Assembly (NCBI GenBank): GCA_002315375.1
Contig: DCHR01000056.1
Coordinates: 20,180 to 84,179 of the forward strand
DNA length: 64,000 bases
Source: Treponema sp. UBA1747
GTDB taxonomy: Bacteria > Spirochaetota > Spirochaetia > Treponematales > Treponemataceae
Direction of reading: 5' to 3'
Shown here in pieces: positions 1 through 9,862 of this stretch. The position numbers were made by a program, and so were the translations under genes. The notes beneath the pieces were generated by a model. It ran no database searches. It saw only the letters and a list, made by a program, of their open reading frames with translations, and had not been told where the DNA came from. Every line of letters begins with the position of its first letter. Positions within the stretch are counted from its first letter, which is position 1.

Positions 1-617
1 TTGAAGTTCACTGTACTGAACAAGATTTTGGTCAACTTTTTCAAGGGCTTCTTTTACGGGAACAACAATTTCTTCGTCAGTATTTTCCTCAAAAAAACGT
101 TCCTGATACAAAGAAAAACCTTCACGGCTTTTTGTAACAACTGCAACATAGTCCCCGGATTCAAAAAGACTTTCTGATTCTTCATTAATGCGGTTGTATT
201 CTTTACGGAAATAACTGAATTCCGCTGCACGTCTTGTTTCGCTGATGAAAGCCAGCTGCTGGTCAGAAGGATATTTTTCCAGACGTTCGAGTTCTGAAGT
301 AATTTTGTAGATTTTTTCCGAGTTATCCGGGTCATCAACAATAACCTGGATCAATTCTTCTGCAAGACGGGCATATTTGTTTCTTGCAGTCATGATTTTT
401 TCTATTCGAGTCTGTACCTGGTCAAAGGATTCCGGTTTTTCCAGAACAAGCTTATTCAGTTCTTCAAGAGCCTGGTCGTAACGGGTTTCCTTTATAAGCT
501 CATCAATCTGAGACAGTGAAATAAAAGAATTATTCTTTTGCTTCTTTTTCGCAGAAAAAACCTGGCTAAGGCAGAGAGAAAAAATCAAAATAGCGGCAAC
601 AAACTGTTTTTTGCTCA
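1..617 (-). CDS. Secreted helical protein, 3' end outside window, apparent frameshift near start
   Basis: An uninterrupted reading frame runs on the minus strand from about position 648 through the window edge, roughly 200 codons from position 600, rich in Glu, Lys, Leu and Arg and likely helical or TPR-like. It begins with a clear signal peptide (VVAAILIFSLCLSQVFSA then KKK). No ATG exists in this frame. The natural start, ATG at 617 preceded by a TATAAT box at 631-636 and a GGA, is one base out of frame and meets a stop after ten codons. One extra A in the A6 run just after the start would give MSKKTVVAAILIF and restore the frame. The fault could be a real frameshift, slippage or phase variation, or a sequence error. 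TTG at 588 is a weak alternative start. It is divergent from the UPF0164 gene, 89 bp away. Function unknown. Confidence 0.7.
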
Positions 618-706
618 TGAAATCCAAAAATTATATGTCCCCTATTCTATTTTTCGGAAAATTATTACTATTTATTATAGAAAAAAATACACCGATAATA
701 AAGAAG

Positions 707-1993
707 ATGAAAAGAATCGCTGTTGCCGTCATTTTCAGTGTCCTCATTTTTACAAAAATCAGTGCCCTGTCACTTACTGATTTTTCAGGAACCATCGACG
801 ATATTTTTTCACCTTTTGTAGACCCAAATGAAGGCGGAACCAGTTTCAGGTCACTTCTAATTCCTTCCGGGGGCCGTGCAGAAAGCATGGGCTGTGCCTT
901 CACTGGTCTCGCTGACGATATCAGCTATATAAACTACAACCCGGCAGCCTCTTCTATTTTGAATTATACCCAGGCCAGTGTTTTTCATAACTCCTGGATT
1001 GCAGATTCTAATCTGGAAACTATTTCCATTACAAACCGCGTAGGAAACCTGGGCATTGGGGCAGCCTTCCAGTGTTTTTATGTTCCTTTTACCGAATACG
1101 ACTTTTTCGGAGAAAGAGCTTCCAGCGGATATTACACAGAATCAATGGCGGCCCTCAATGCATCCTACAATTTTTTATCAGGATACAATTTCAAAGGTTT
1201 GGCCGCCGGAGGAACAGCAAAAATTGCATACAGAGGCATTCCTGATTATGCAGATGATGATACAAATGAAATCATATCGGGATCAGGAATATCTCAGTCT
1301 TCTTTAGCAATTATGGCCGATGCAGGTCTGTTAATCCGCTTTAATTTTGCAAAGTTTTTCCCTTCTCGGGAACCTAATTTCAGAGTAGGCCTGGCAGTCC
1401 AGAATATCGGTGCTGCAATAACAGGCTTCGGCACAAAGGTTCAGCTGGATGATCCTCTTCCTTCAAGTATTGCAGCAGGTGCTTCTTATCAGATTATCAA
1501 ACCTGTTACAGTTTCCCTGGATTTCAGGCAGCCCTTCGCTTTAAGCTCTGAAACCGGATATCAACTTTTCCAGGTCGGTGCAGGAGTTTCTGTACAGGTG
1601 ACAGATTTCTTTGCTGCCATGGCCGGACTGCAGATGAAAGGTGCAAACCCTAAATTAAGCTGCGGTGCTGAATTCGAACTGAACAAAATCAGGGTAAATG
1701 CCAATTACACACTGGATCTCACAAGCTCCCTCCACCCACTCAACAGGATTAGTCTTTCTGTAAAATTCCTTATGGGTGACAAAGGCCGTGGTGAACGGGA
1801 AAGAAAAATAGAAGAACTGTACAATCAGGGAGTCCTTTACTTCTCAAAAGGTGAATACCAGATGGCCATAGACACATGGGAAGAAGTACTGGAAATGGAC
1901 AAACGTTTTGACCCTGCAATTCTCGGAATAAAAAGTGCAACCCGCATGCTGGAAATGTTCCAGAAAATCAGAGACTCTATGTACCTTGAATAG
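707..1993 (+). CDS. UPF0164/FadL-like outer-membrane beta-barrel protein with C-terminal TPR
   Basis: The protein has 428 residues from the ATG at 707, chosen because it opens a signal peptide (MKRIAVAVIFSVLIFTKISA); the longer frame from 611 would overlap the divergent neighbour. The segment IPSGGRAESMGCAFTGLADD followed by NPAA is the family signature of spirochaetal UPF0164 proteins, which are related to the FadL/PorV type of outer-membrane channel. The body alternates short hydrophobic strands as expected for a beta-barrel. The last 65 residues (EELYNQGVLYFSKGEYQMAI and following) form a TPR-like helical pair on the periplasmic side. Likely role: outer-membrane uptake of hydrophobic molecules or membrane assembly, inferred from family only. 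It converges on the helicase gene with a 4-bp gap. Confidence 0.8.
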   Translation: MKRIAVAVIFSVLIFTKISALSLTDFSGTIDDIFSPFVDPNEGGTSFRSLLIPSGGRAESMGCAFTGLADDISYINYNPAASSILNYTQASVFHNSWIADSNLETISITNRVGNLGIGAAFQCFYVPFTEYDFFGERASSGYYTESMAALNASYNFLSGYNFKGLAAGGTAKIAYRGIPDYADDDTNEIISGSGISQSSLAIMADAGLLIRFNFAKFFPSREPNFRVGLAVQNIGAAITGFGTKVQLDDPLPSSIAAGASYQIIKPVTVSLDFRQPFALSSETGYQLFQVGAGVSVQVTDFFAAMAGLQMKGANPKLSCGAEFELNKIRVNANYTLDLTSSLHPLNRISLSVKFLMGDKGRGERERKIEELYNQGVLYFSKGEYQMAIDTWEEVLEMDKRFDPAILGIKSATRMLEMFQKIRDSMYLE

Positions 1994-1997
1994 AAGA

Positions 1998-4199
1998 TTA
2001 ATCTTTGATTATCTGAAGTGCTTTTGACTGATATTCTGGAAGATAGGTTTTAAAAGCCCCTGTTTCATACTGAACTTTAATCACATACTCGCCTTCATTC
2101 AAACGGCATTCAGCAATTACTCCATAACCGAAATCATCATTGTAAATTTTTGTTCCTTTTTTCCACACTGAAGCAATTTCGGCTTTGTCTCCCCATCTTG
2201 CAGCATCACTTGAAGTATGAGCTGTATGGAGACCTTTTACTCTGCCGGATTCAATTTCACGGAAAGCATAGGGAGCATTCCCGATTACCTTTAAAGCCGG
2301 ACGGCATTCATAAAGAAACGGTGAAGGTTTCATATACTCCGTATGACCGTACATTCGTCTCTGTCCGCAACTGGTAATATAAAGTTCATCCTTCGCACGG
2401 GTAATACCTACGTAGCATAGGCGTCGTTCTTCTTCAAGTTCTGCACCCATTTTATCCTGACGAGGGAACACACCTTCTTCCAGACCGGACATAACCACAT
2501 TGGGGAATTCCAGACCTTTTGTATTATGCAGCGTAATAAGAGTAACAAAATCGGTTCCGCCGTCTTCCTGTTCTTCAAGACTGCGGTCCAGGTTAATTGC
2601 ATCCAGGAATGCATTCAGACCTTCAAAAGAATTATCATAAAGAGAGGCAGTATTTACCAGTTCCTGAAGGTTGGCAAGCCGCTGAGGACCGTCTTCTTCA
2701 CTCTTATAGAAATCATCAAGTCCTGAATACTCAACAACCCTTTTCATAAACTCAGAAAGGTTTTCTCCTGAAGTAAGGCACTGTTCAAGGGAATGAATGA
2801 GAGAAACAAATTTTTCACAGCCATCTTTTGCTTTTTTACTGAAAGTCGGCCCCAGATGTTCACATGCCATAAGAAGAGTCATGCGGAGTTCGTTATCACA
2901 ATCGCGGGCAAAATCTACCAGTTTATCCTGAGTTTTTTCACCGATTCCGCGGACCGGAAAGTTTATGATTCTGCGGAAAGAAATTTCATCTTTAGGATTT
3001 GCAACAACAGAAATATAAGCAACGGCATCTTTGATTTCCTGACGTTCATAAAACTTCAGGGAGCCTACGACTTTATAGGGGATCTTTCTTTTCAGGAATA
3101 CGCTTTCAAACCCGTTACTCTGAGCATTCATTCGGTATGTAACGGCCCAATCGGAATAATGAGATTTTTTTAGGGCAACAGATTTTGAAATAAGATCAGC
3201 AACAAAATCCGATTCAGTATCCTGAGTGGGCAGGAAAGCCAGAACAGGTTCTTTTCCTTCACCTCTGTCGGCAACAAGAGTTTTTCCCAATCTGGAACTG
3301 TTGTTTTCAACTACAAGACTTGCTGCATTAAGAATATTTGAGGTTGAACGGTAATTTGTTTCAAGGCGGACAATCTGTGTATCAGGAAACTGGTTAGGGA
3401 AATTCAAAATATTCTGAACCTCTGCACCTCGGAACGCATAAATACTCTGGTCATCGTCGCCAACAACACAAGTGTAGGTTCCTACCCCCTGCCCGTCATT
3501 TTCTTCAAGGCCTGAAAGAAACTGAAGAAGCTTGAACTGGGCAATATTTGCATCCTGATACTCATCCACCATGATTACTTTGAAACGCCGGTGAATATAA
3601 CCTTTTATGCTTTCATTGGACTGCATGACTTTTACAGGAAGCATAATCAGGTCACCAAAGTCGGCATTACCCGTAGAATGAAGACGGTTTTCATAAGCCC
3701 TGTAAAAAGGCTGAAGATCAAAATCACTTCCTACCGCAGAAAGGTCATCTTCGGGGGAAAGAAAATAATCTTTTGCCAGGGCAATATCATGAGAAACTTT
3801 TTTTGCATCTTTTGCAGAAAGTTCAGGACAGGCTTTTTTCAACAGAGTCAGGGAATCATCATCATCATAAACCGTAAAATTCTGTTCAAGTCCTGCGGCA
3901 TCATAATATCTGCGAAGAAACCAGGCGCCAAAGGAATGGAAAGTTTTTATCTGGGCTTTTGAAGCACGAGGTTCCATAAGAACCGCTCTTTCCTGCATTT
4001 CTTTGGCTGCTTTTTTAGTAAAAGTTACAGCCAGAATATTGTATGGATCTACATTTTTCTGATTGATCAGATAGGCAATTTTTGTAGTAATAACGCGGGT
4101 TTTTCCGGAACCGGCACCGGCCAGAATCAGAAGGTTACCCCCTTCATGAATGACAGCCTGTCTCTGTTCAGGATTCAGCATATTTAAAAACTCTTCCAT
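1998..4199 (-). CDS. UvrD/PcrA-type superfamily 1 DNA helicase
   Basis: ATP-dependent 3'-5' DNA helicase of the UvrD/PcrA/Rep family, 733 residues, normal family length. Visible motifs: Q-motif LNPEQRQAV at 9-17, Walker A AGAGSGKT at 27-34, DEYQD (motif II) near 212, GDDDQSIYAFRGA (motif III), a TLHNTKGLEFPNVV segment (motif V) and VGITRAKDELYI (motif VI). The C-terminal 50 residues (KGTKIYNDDFGYGVI onward) form the Tudor-like domain that in PcrA contacts RNA polymerase. Expected roles are nucleotide excision repair, mismatch repair or clearing of protein blocks; PcrA and UvrD cannot be separated from sequence alone. A 45-bp gap separates it from rimO upstream, so co-transcription is plausible. 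Confidence 0.93.
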   Translation of the reverse strand: MEEFLNMLNPEQRQAVIHEGGNLLILAGAGSGKTRVITTKIAYLINQKNVDPYNILAVTFTKKAAKEMQERAVLMEPRASKAQIKTFHSFGAWFLRRYYDAAGLEQNFTVYDDDDSLTLLKKACPELSAKDAKKVSHDIALAKDYFLSPEDDLSAVGSDFDLQPFYRAYENRLHSTGNADFGDLIMLPVKVMQSNESIKGYIHRRFKVIMVDEYQDANIAQFKLLQFLSGLEENDGQGVGTYTCVVGDDDQSIYAFRGAEVQNILNFPNQFPDTQIVRLETNYRSTSNILNAASLVVENNSSRLGKTLVADRGEGKEPVLAFLPTQDTESDFVADLISKSVALKKSHYSDWAVTYRMNAQSNGFESVFLKRKIPYKVVGSLKFYERQEIKDAVAYISVVANPKDEISFRRIINFPVRGIGEKTQDKLVDFARDCDNELRMTLLMACEHLGPTFSKKAKDGCEKFVSLIHSLEQCLTSGENLSEFMKRVVEYSGLDDFYKSEEDGPQRLANLQELVNTASLYDNSFEGLNAFLDAINLDRSLEEQEDGGTDFVTLITLHNTKGLEFPNVVMSGLEEGVFPRQDKMGAELEEERRLCYVGITRAKDELYITSCGQRRMYGHTEYMKPSPFLYECRPALKVIGNAPYAFREIESGRVKGLHTAHTSSDAARWGDKAEIASVWKKGTKIYNDDFGYGVIAECRLNEGEYVIKVQYETGAFKTYLPEYQSKALQIIKD

Positions 4200-4244
4200 T
4201 TTTGCTCCCGCTTTTATTTCCCGAAAATTACAAAATAAAACCGA

Positions 4245-5669
4245 TTACTCGGATACAAGTCTGGAATCCAGATCTACACCGGTAACCGCAAGAATCTTTG
4301 CCTTAACAACAGCACCTTCAAAAACTTTGTCTTTATCTTCCTCTTCGTAACGAACAACTACAGCGCCATCAACTTCTGGAGCCTGGAACCAGGCACGCCC
4401 GATGGCAAGAAGTTCTTCTTCTTCCGGAATTATTTCTTCAATTAATATACTGAAAGTTTTTCCAACATAGGATTCAAGTTTATTTAAAGTTAGTTCCTGC
4501 TGAATATCGCCTAAGATTTCTGCCCGTTTCTTTGCCTTGCGGCCCGGAACCCTGTGCTTGAAATTATAAGCCGGTGTATCATCTTCAAGACTGTAATCAA
4601 AGCAGCCGGACCAGTCCGGTTTAATGGTTTCAAGAAAGGCAGCTGTCTCCCCAAAGTTTTTGTCTTTTTCTCCGGGGAAGCCTGTCATAAATGTAGTGCG
4701 AAGGACCAGGTCAGGAAGAATTTCCCGCATGCGCTCAATCATTTTTGAGTAGGATTCGTCAGACCCGCGGCGGTTCATTGAATGAATGATTTCTGTACTT
4801 CCGCTCTGGAATGGAATATCAAAATAATGAAGGAATCTTTCGTCCTTTTTCATTACTTCAAGAACATCAAAATTAAAATGATCCGGATGAATGTAAAGAA
4901 GACGTAATACAAAATTTCCTTCGATTTTCGAAATAAGTTTCAGAAGTGCCGCAAGAGGCGTTACTCCGGAAGCAGGGAAAAAATCATTTGGCTTTTCGGT
5001 AATTTCTTCTCCGGAAAGTTTTGCAATAGCAGAACGGATTTCAGCATCATCAATACCGGTTCCATATGCTGCAAGATCCTGACCGATAAGGTTAATCTCG
5101 TAAACTCCTTTGGAAACCAGTTTTCTGATTTCTTCGAGAATAGAATCCGCAGGTCGGCTTCGCAATTCTCCGCGGATGAGAGGAATAGCACAGAAAGAGC
5201 AGTGATTTGAACAGCCTTCTGTGATTTTTACAAAGGCGCTGTTTTTGAAGCCGAAAGAAACTTCGCGCATGCAGAAAGAAACTCCCTTCTGCGGAGTTTT
5301 TTCAACCGGGCGGTTCTGTGCCATAACCTCATCTGCTACTTCAACAATACCCGAAAGTTCTCCATTTCCAAAAATACCGTCTGCTTCAGGAAGTGATTTT
5401 GAAAATAAATCAGCATAGCGTTCTGCAAGGCAGCCTGCGAGAATTACTTTTTTTTCAGGATAAGCGGCTTTTGTTTCCATAAGGGCATTAAGAGATTCTT
5501 CTTTTGCACTTTTTATAAAACCGCAGGAATTAATAATAATCAGATCCGCTTCTGCAGGATCCATTGTAAGTTCATATTTTTCTTTTTTATTTCCAAGGTA
5601 AGTTGCGAGAATTTCACCATCAACACGGTTCTTGGCACACCCGTGCTGGTCTATAAAAAATTTTACCAT
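4245..5669 (-). CDS. rimO: Ribosomal protein S12 methylthiotransferase RimO
   Basis: Radical-SAM methylthiotransferase that modifies an aspartate of ribosomal protein S12. At 474 residues it is slightly longer than usual because of an insert of about 25 residues before the TPLAALLKLI segment. The N-terminal UPF0004 domain starts FFIDQHGCAKNRVDGE, with the RimO-type 'GCAKN.VD' signature and further cysteines at NSCGF and LAGCLAERY for the second [4Fe-4S] cluster. The radical-SAM motif is CSNHCSFC in EGCSNHCSFCAIP. GQDLAAYG follows, typical of RimO. The C-terminus (about 395-474) is a TRAM domain. It lies 13 bp downstream of the RodZ-like gene, so it is probably part of the same transcript. Confidence 0.93.
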   Translation of the reverse strand: MVKFFIDQHGCAKNRVDGEILATYLGNKKEKYELTMDPAEADLIIINSCGFIKSAKEESLNALMETKAAYPEKKVILAGCLAERYADLFSKSLPEADGIFGNGELSGIVEVADEVMAQNRPVEKTPQKGVSFCMREVSFGFKNSAFVKITEGCSNHCSFCAIPLIRGELRSRPADSILEEIRKLVSKGVYEINLIGQDLAAYGTGIDDAEIRSAIAKLSGEEITEKPNDFFPASGVTPLAALLKLISKIEGNFVLRLLYIHPDHFNFDVLEVMKKDERFLHYFDIPFQSGSTEIIHSMNRRGSDESYSKMIERMREILPDLVLRTTFMTGFPGEKDKNFGETAAFLETIKPDWSGCFDYSLEDDTPAYNFKHRVPGRKAKKRAEILGDIQQELTLNKLESYVGKTFSILIEEIIPEEEELLAIGRAWFQAPEVDGAVVVRYEEEDKDKVFEGAVVKAKILAVTGVDLDSRLVSE

Positions 5670-5682
5670 AAAAAAACTCCGG

Positions 5683-6771
5683 TTAATCCAGTTCGATTAC
5701 TACCAGTTTATAACGGCCGTCTGTGTCCTTGATCCATTTAATATCCTGAACAAGAACCTGACCTGATTTACCGATTTCAAGATCATAGCTTTTTGCATCG
5801 GCAACAATTGTAAACTTAACGGCATTACTGTTACTCATCCAAAGTCTGATTCCGTTATGAGGATTTGCAGTAAACTGTTCACCACTTGAGAAGTAAGATT
5901 CTACACTTGAACCGAAATCGATTTTATCGCGGAAAACACATGAAGCACGGAAAGTTGCATTCAAAGTAAACGGATAAGCACGATTGTCTTCAAGAATAAC
6001 TACCTGAGGATGCTTGCTCTGAATTTCATCTGCGAAAGGAATGTTTTCAACTGAAGTCTCTGTTCCCACAACTGAAACGCTGTGACGAAGAAGAAGACTT
6101 ACTTCTGCTCCCCTCTTTTCGTCAGAAGAAGAAATATCTGAAACATATACGATCAGATCTGAAGATCCGTCACCATTAATATCGAATTCATTTTCTTCAG
6201 CCAGGTCTGTATAGAATACTCCGGAAGGAGTATCCAGACCGAAAGATTTCAGGGTTTCTTTTACAGTAAGAACAATTGTTCCGGAATTAGACGGAATGCG
6301 CAGCTGGTCACCAACATAAACCCGCTGTTCGAATTTCTGATCAGTAAGTTCATACTGATGATTTTTTACATTACCTGAAAGAAGAGTGTCATCTTCCTGA
6401 ACCGGTTTCTTTCTAAGAACCAGAACCAGAACTACAGTTACAACGGCAACAACAATAAGAGAAATAGATGCAATAAGAACAGGCCAGAAGAAACTGGCTT
6501 TAGGTCTTTCAAAAAGTCCTTCCGGAACAGGTGACTCCTGAATCTTTTTATTATGATACAGTTTAAGAATATAATCTGAATCCAGATCAAGATATTCAGA
6601 ATAATTCTTCATGAATCCGATCATGTAAGGTTCGCCAGGAAAAACCCCGTTATCTTCCGCTTCCAGACCTTCAAGATATTTTTTATCAATAGTGAGGGCT
6701 GAAGAAGCCGCATCCAGGGAAAGCATTTTTGATTCCCTCGCATTCTTTAATAATTCGCCGTAACTGTCCAT
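5683..6771 (-). CDS. RodZ-like helix-turn-helix membrane protein
   Basis: The 362-residue protein has three parts. Residues 3-70 are a RodZ-type HTH_25 domain (LLKNARESKMLSLDAASSAL, then GEPYMIGFMKNYSEYL). Residues 94-119 are a single membrane helix. About 240 residues of periplasmic sequence follow, with beta-strand character. In other bacteria RodZ links MreB to the cell wall elongation machinery; that role here is inferred from architecture. The C-terminal DUF4115 is not obvious, so this could be a spirochaete-specific relative. It sits between the LolA-like gene (3 bp upstream) and rimO (13 bp downstream), all on one strand. Confidence 0.75.
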   Translation of the reverse strand: MDSYGELLKNARESKMLSLDAASSALTIDKKYLEGLEAEDNGVFPGEPYMIGFMKNYSEYLDLDSDYILKLYHNKKIQESPVPEGLFERPKASFFWPVLIASISLIVVAVVTVVLVLVLRKKPVQEDDTLLSGNVKNHQYELTDQKFEQRVYVGDQLRIPSNSGTIVLTVKETLKSFGLDTPSGVFYTDLAEENEFDINGDGSSDLIVYVSDISSSDEKRGAEVSLLLRHSVSVVGTETSVENIPFADEIQSKHPQVVILEDNRAYPFTLNATFRASCVFRDKIDFGSSVESYFSSGEQFTANPHNGIRLWMSNSNAVKFTIVADAKSYDLEIGKSGQVLVQDIKWIKDTDGRYKLVVIELD

Positions 6772-6774
6772 ATT

Positions 6775-7446
6775 CTATTCCGAAAACAAAAAGTTGCTGA
6801 AATTGTTTGCATCCGACGGTGCGTCGTAAATGAAACGCTGGTCAGAAATTTCTGGATTAAGTTTATAATCAAAGAAATTCATTACAATAGGTTCTCCTGC
6901 ATTAGGAGTTGCTTCTACTCGTCTGATAAGTTTTGTATCTGCAGAAATGCAAAGCCGAATTGTCTTGAAGGCTTCTGATGTACTTTTTTTGTAAAGCATA
7001 AGCTTGTAAACCTGTTCATCAGAGTCACTGTCCAAAGGTTCCGGATCCTGACTGTTTTCATAAGCGACAGTATAATAACGATTCAAAAGGTTCAGTCCCT
7101 GAGGAGTTGCAAGAGATGCCCCAGAAGAATCCGAAGTAATCTGCTGCTGAAGAATTACTTTAGGGCCTGAAAGATAAATTGTAAGCATATTTGAGCTGTA
7201 ACAGAAAACCTGTTCCTCAGGATTTGAAAAATCAAGACGCAGAAGATCAGGAGCCTTGAAAGAAAGGTGACCTGCCATTTCAGATTTATCCTGAGTCATT
7301 TCAAATTCTACTTCGTAAGTTTTCAAGGTTGCGTAATATTCCGAAACGCTTTTAAAATAATTTGAAGCAGTTGTAATATTCTGTGCAAAAATAAATGTTG
7401 CTGTAAAAAGAAGTGCAGCACATGTAAGAAGTTTTTTACTCTTCAT
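6775..7446 (-). CDS. LolA-like outer-membrane lipoprotein carrier protein
   Basis: The ATG at 7446 is chosen because it begins a signal peptide ([21 protein letters not shown]) and gives an ATGAAGAGTAA overlap of 11 nt with the end of ftsH. The longer frame back to 7524 reads through the Lys-rich tail of FtsH. The mature protein of about 200 residues has the LolA pattern: a start with SVSEYYATLKTYEVEFEMTQ, SFKAPDLLRLDFSNPEEQVF, and a later FDYKLNPEISDQRFIYDAP close. LolA carries lipoproteins across the periplasm to the outer membrane, which fits a lipoprotein-rich spirochaete. Sequence identity to classical LolA is not measurable here. Confidence 0.75.
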   Translation of the reverse strand: MKSKKLLTCAALLFTATFIFAQNITTASNYFKSVSEYYATLKTYEVEFEMTQDKSEMAGHLSFKAPDLLRLDFSNPEEQVFCYSSNMLTIYLSGPKVILQQQITSDSSGASLATPQGLNLLNRYYTVAYENSQDPEPLDSDSDEQVYKLMLYKKSTSEAFKTIRLCISADTKLIRRVEATPNAGEPIVMNFFDYKLNPEISDQRFIYDAPSDANNFSNFLFSE

Positions 7447-9649
7447 TTTTATTTTCCTTTTTTGTTCCAGATTTCTTTGTTCTTGTTCCGGTTTTCTTTT
7501 CTTTCTTTTCAGATGTTTTTTCATCTGAATCTTTTACCTTAGCTTTTCTTGTTTTCTTTGCCGGCTTTTCATCAGATGCTGTTTCAGGTTCTGGAAGAGC
7601 AGTCTTTACAGCTTTATCTTCAAGTTCCTGACAGTGTTTTTCAGCCTTAACGATTTCGTAGAATTCCTTGCCATCCATTGTTTCAATTTCAATAAGGCGT
7701 TTGGCAATATAATCCACAAGTTCTTTATGTTCCTTAATGAGTTTCAGAACATATTCATATCTTTCTGAAACAATTCTTGCGATTTCATCATCAATGAATT
7801 TCTGAGTTTCTTCTGAGAATTCACGAACCAGTGTAGGTTCCCCGGAAGCACCGGCAAGAACTCCTTTTCCAAGAGTCATATTCTTGAACTTGTCGCTCAT
7901 ACCAAAATCTACAATCATGCGCTTGAGGATTTCTGTGGCGCGTGCAATATCGTTTGAGGCTCCTGTAGAAATATCTCCAAGAACAACTTCTTCTGCTGCG
8001 CGTCCACCCAGAAGAGTATCAACTTCATTCATCATGTCCTGACGGGTCTGGAAGTTTTTCTCTTCTTCTTCGCGGTACTGAGTAAAACCACCAACGCCGT
8101 GGCTGCGCGGAACAACTGTAATTTTATTTACAGGAGGATAATCCGGTGTAAAGGCACCGACAAGAGCATGACCTGTTTCATGAACAGAAACGAGGCGCAT
8201 TTCTTTTTCGTTATCTTTACGGCTCTTCTTTTTAAGACCAATGCTGACCTTATCTATAGCGTCATTGAAATCACTCATAGAAACTCTTTTGTGTCCGTTG
8301 CGAACAGCCAGAAGAGCAGCTTCATTAACAACGTTTGCCAGATCTGCACCGGCAAAACCGGTTGTACCATGAGCAACACTTTCAAAATCTACGTCTTTTT
8401 CCAGTTTTACATTCTTGGCATGAATGCGTAAAATTTCTTCACGACCTTTTACATCCGGTTTCTCAACAGGAACATGACGGTCGAAACGTCCCGGGCGAAG
8501 AAGTGCAGGATCAAGAATATCAGCGCGGTTTGTAGCGGCAAGAATAATCAGACCTTTTTCGTTGTCAAAACCATCCATTTCAACCAGAAGCTGATTCAAA
8601 GTCTGTTCACGTTCATCATTTCCGCCGCCGTATCCGTTCATACGGTTTTTACCAAGGGCATCAATTTCATCAATAAAAACAATACAAGGTGCTTTTTCGC
8701 GGGCCTGCTTAAACAGATCGCGGACACGGCTTGCACCGACACCGACAAACATTTCTACGAAATCTGAACCGGAAATACGGAAGAAAGGAACTCCTGCTTC
8801 GCCTGCAACTGCGCGGGCCAGAAGAGTTTTACCTGTTCCCGGTGGTCCTACAAGAAGAACTCCCTTTGGAATCTTTCCACCAATGTCTGTGTATTTCTTT
8901 GGTTCCTTCAGAAAATCAACAACTTCTACAAGTTCTTCTTTTGCTTCATCAACACCGGCAACATCAGAAAAACGGGTTTTTACTTTTCCTTCTTCAACTG
9001 CTTTGGCACGACTTCCGCCGATACCAAAAAGTCCCATACCACCTTCCTTGTTTCCGTTCATGCGGCGGAAAATGAAGAAGTAAACAACAATAATCAGAAT
9101 GAATGGAAGGAAGTTCAGAAGAATCTGAAGCCATAAAGTATTCTGCTTTCCAAGGAAACGATAAGTTATGTTCTTTTCATCCATAAGGGAGAAAAGTTTT
9201 TCCAGCAGGATAGCATTTGTGCGGTAAACAGGACGATTCTGTTTTGCTGATGACTGTAAAACAGAAAGCCTGTCTTTAAGACTCTGAGGACTGTAATTTT
9301 CATCAGCAGCAGATGGAGTTCCATAACCAATAATGTATCCGTCACCTACTTCGACTTCAACAATAGTTCCATTCTCAATAAGTGTGTAAAAGAGAGAATA
9401 ATCTATATTATTTCCCTGCTTTGGAGACATAACCACGTCTGCAATGAAGAAAAGAGCCAGTGCAATAAGGAGAGCGAGAAAGAAAGGAAACTTTTTCTTT
9501 GGTTTCTTATCCTTCTGGTTATCTTTATCATCTTTATTATCTACAGGACCTGCAAATTTAAAGAAATTGTAAGGATCCTGATCATCTTTTCTCTGATCTT
9601 CTTTTGGATCTTCAGGTTTCTCAGGTTTCTGTTCGTCAGTATCTGCCAT
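7436..9649 (-). CDS. ftsH: ATP-dependent zinc metalloprotease FtsH
   Basis: Membrane-anchored AAA+ protease that degrades misassembled membrane proteins and selected soluble regulators. Of 737 residues, 1-53 are a charged cytoplasmic lead, longer than usual. TM helices lie at 54-72 and 174-194 around the periplasmic domain. The Walker A motif is GPPGTGKT at 268-275, Walker B is VFIDEID near 324-330, and the arginine-finger region follows RPGRFDR at 386-391. The zinc site is HETGH at 490-494. The C-terminal 60 residues are an unusual Lys/Glu-rich tail ([20 protein letters not shown]). The start is supported by GGAG 8 bp before the ATG. Its 3' end overlaps the LolA-like gene by 11 nt. Confidence 0.96.
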   Translation of the reverse strand: MADTDEQKPEKPEDPKEDQRKDDQDPYNFFKFAGPVDNKDDKDNQKDKKPKKKFPFFLALLIALALFFIADVVMSPKQGNNIDYSLFYTLIENGTIVEVEVGDGYIIGYGTPSAADENYSPQSLKDRLSVLQSSAKQNRPVYRTNAILLEKLFSLMDEKNITYRFLGKQNTLWLQILLNFLPFILIIVVYFFIFRRMNGNKEGGMGLFGIGGSRAKAVEEGKVKTRFSDVAGVDEAKEELVEVVDFLKEPKKYTDIGGKIPKGVLLVGPPGTGKTLLARAVAGEAGVPFFRISGSDFVEMFVGVGASRVRDLFKQAREKAPCIVFIDEIDALGKNRMNGYGGGNDEREQTLNQLLVEMDGFDNEKGLIILAATNRADILDPALLRPGRFDRHVPVEKPDVKGREEILRIHAKNVKLEKDVDFESVAHGTTGFAGADLANVVNEAALLAVRNGHKRVSMSDFNDAIDKVSIGLKKKSRKDNEKEMRLVSVHETGHALVGAFTPDYPPVNKITVVPRSHGVGGFTQYREEEEKNFQTRQDMMNEVDTLLGGRAAEEVVLGDISTGASNDIARATEILKRMIVDFGMSDKFKNMTLGKGVLAGASGEPTLVREFSEETQKFIDDEIARIVSERYEYVLKLIKEHKELVDYIAKRLIEIETMDGKEFYEIVKAEKHCQELEDKAVKTALPEPETASDEKPAKKTRKAKVKDSDEKTSEKKEKKTGTRTKKSGTKKENKNEE

Positions 9650-9862
9650 AATTACTCCGTAGTGTCAGGATTTAAGCATAAAAACCCAACATATACATTC
9701 TAATATAATAACAAAAAACAGGAAAAGTATAAAGTTAATAGAAAAATACCCCAAAATAATCCCTTTTTCAGTAAATTCTTCTAAAGTCCATTAAGAAATA
9801 ACCGAAAATCTTATCGTAAAACTATAATTTCGCACTATTTGTGCCGGATTAGGAGAAAACAC
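9650..9862. promoter_or_regulatory. Divergent AT-rich promoter region between ftsH and fliS
   Basis: About 210 bp without a gene, strongly AT-rich. On the plus strand TAAA at 9782-9785, a 15-bp spacer and ACCGAAAA at 9801-9808 resemble the flagellar sigma-28 consensus (TAAA-N15-GCCGATAA) with two mismatches in the second box. A TATAAT at 9823-9828 is an alternative sigma-70 -10 box but lacks a good -35. AGGAG at 9851-9855 is the fliS ribosome binding site. The ftsH promoter must lie in the left half; no single candidate stands out. Confidence 0.4.

Noticed and set aside
61..600. The 95-codon frame at 54-341 as a gene
   Set aside because: It lies in another frame of the long secreted-protein reading frame, which has the better codon pattern and a signal peptide.
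611..706. Longer start for the UPF0164 protein
   Set aside because: It would place residues before the signal peptide and overlap the start of the divergent gene; the ATG at 707 fits better.
2793..3962. Plus-strand frames of 120 or more codons within the helicase gene
   Set aside because: They are antisense shadows of uvrD with no signal peptide, ribosome site or plausible protein composition.
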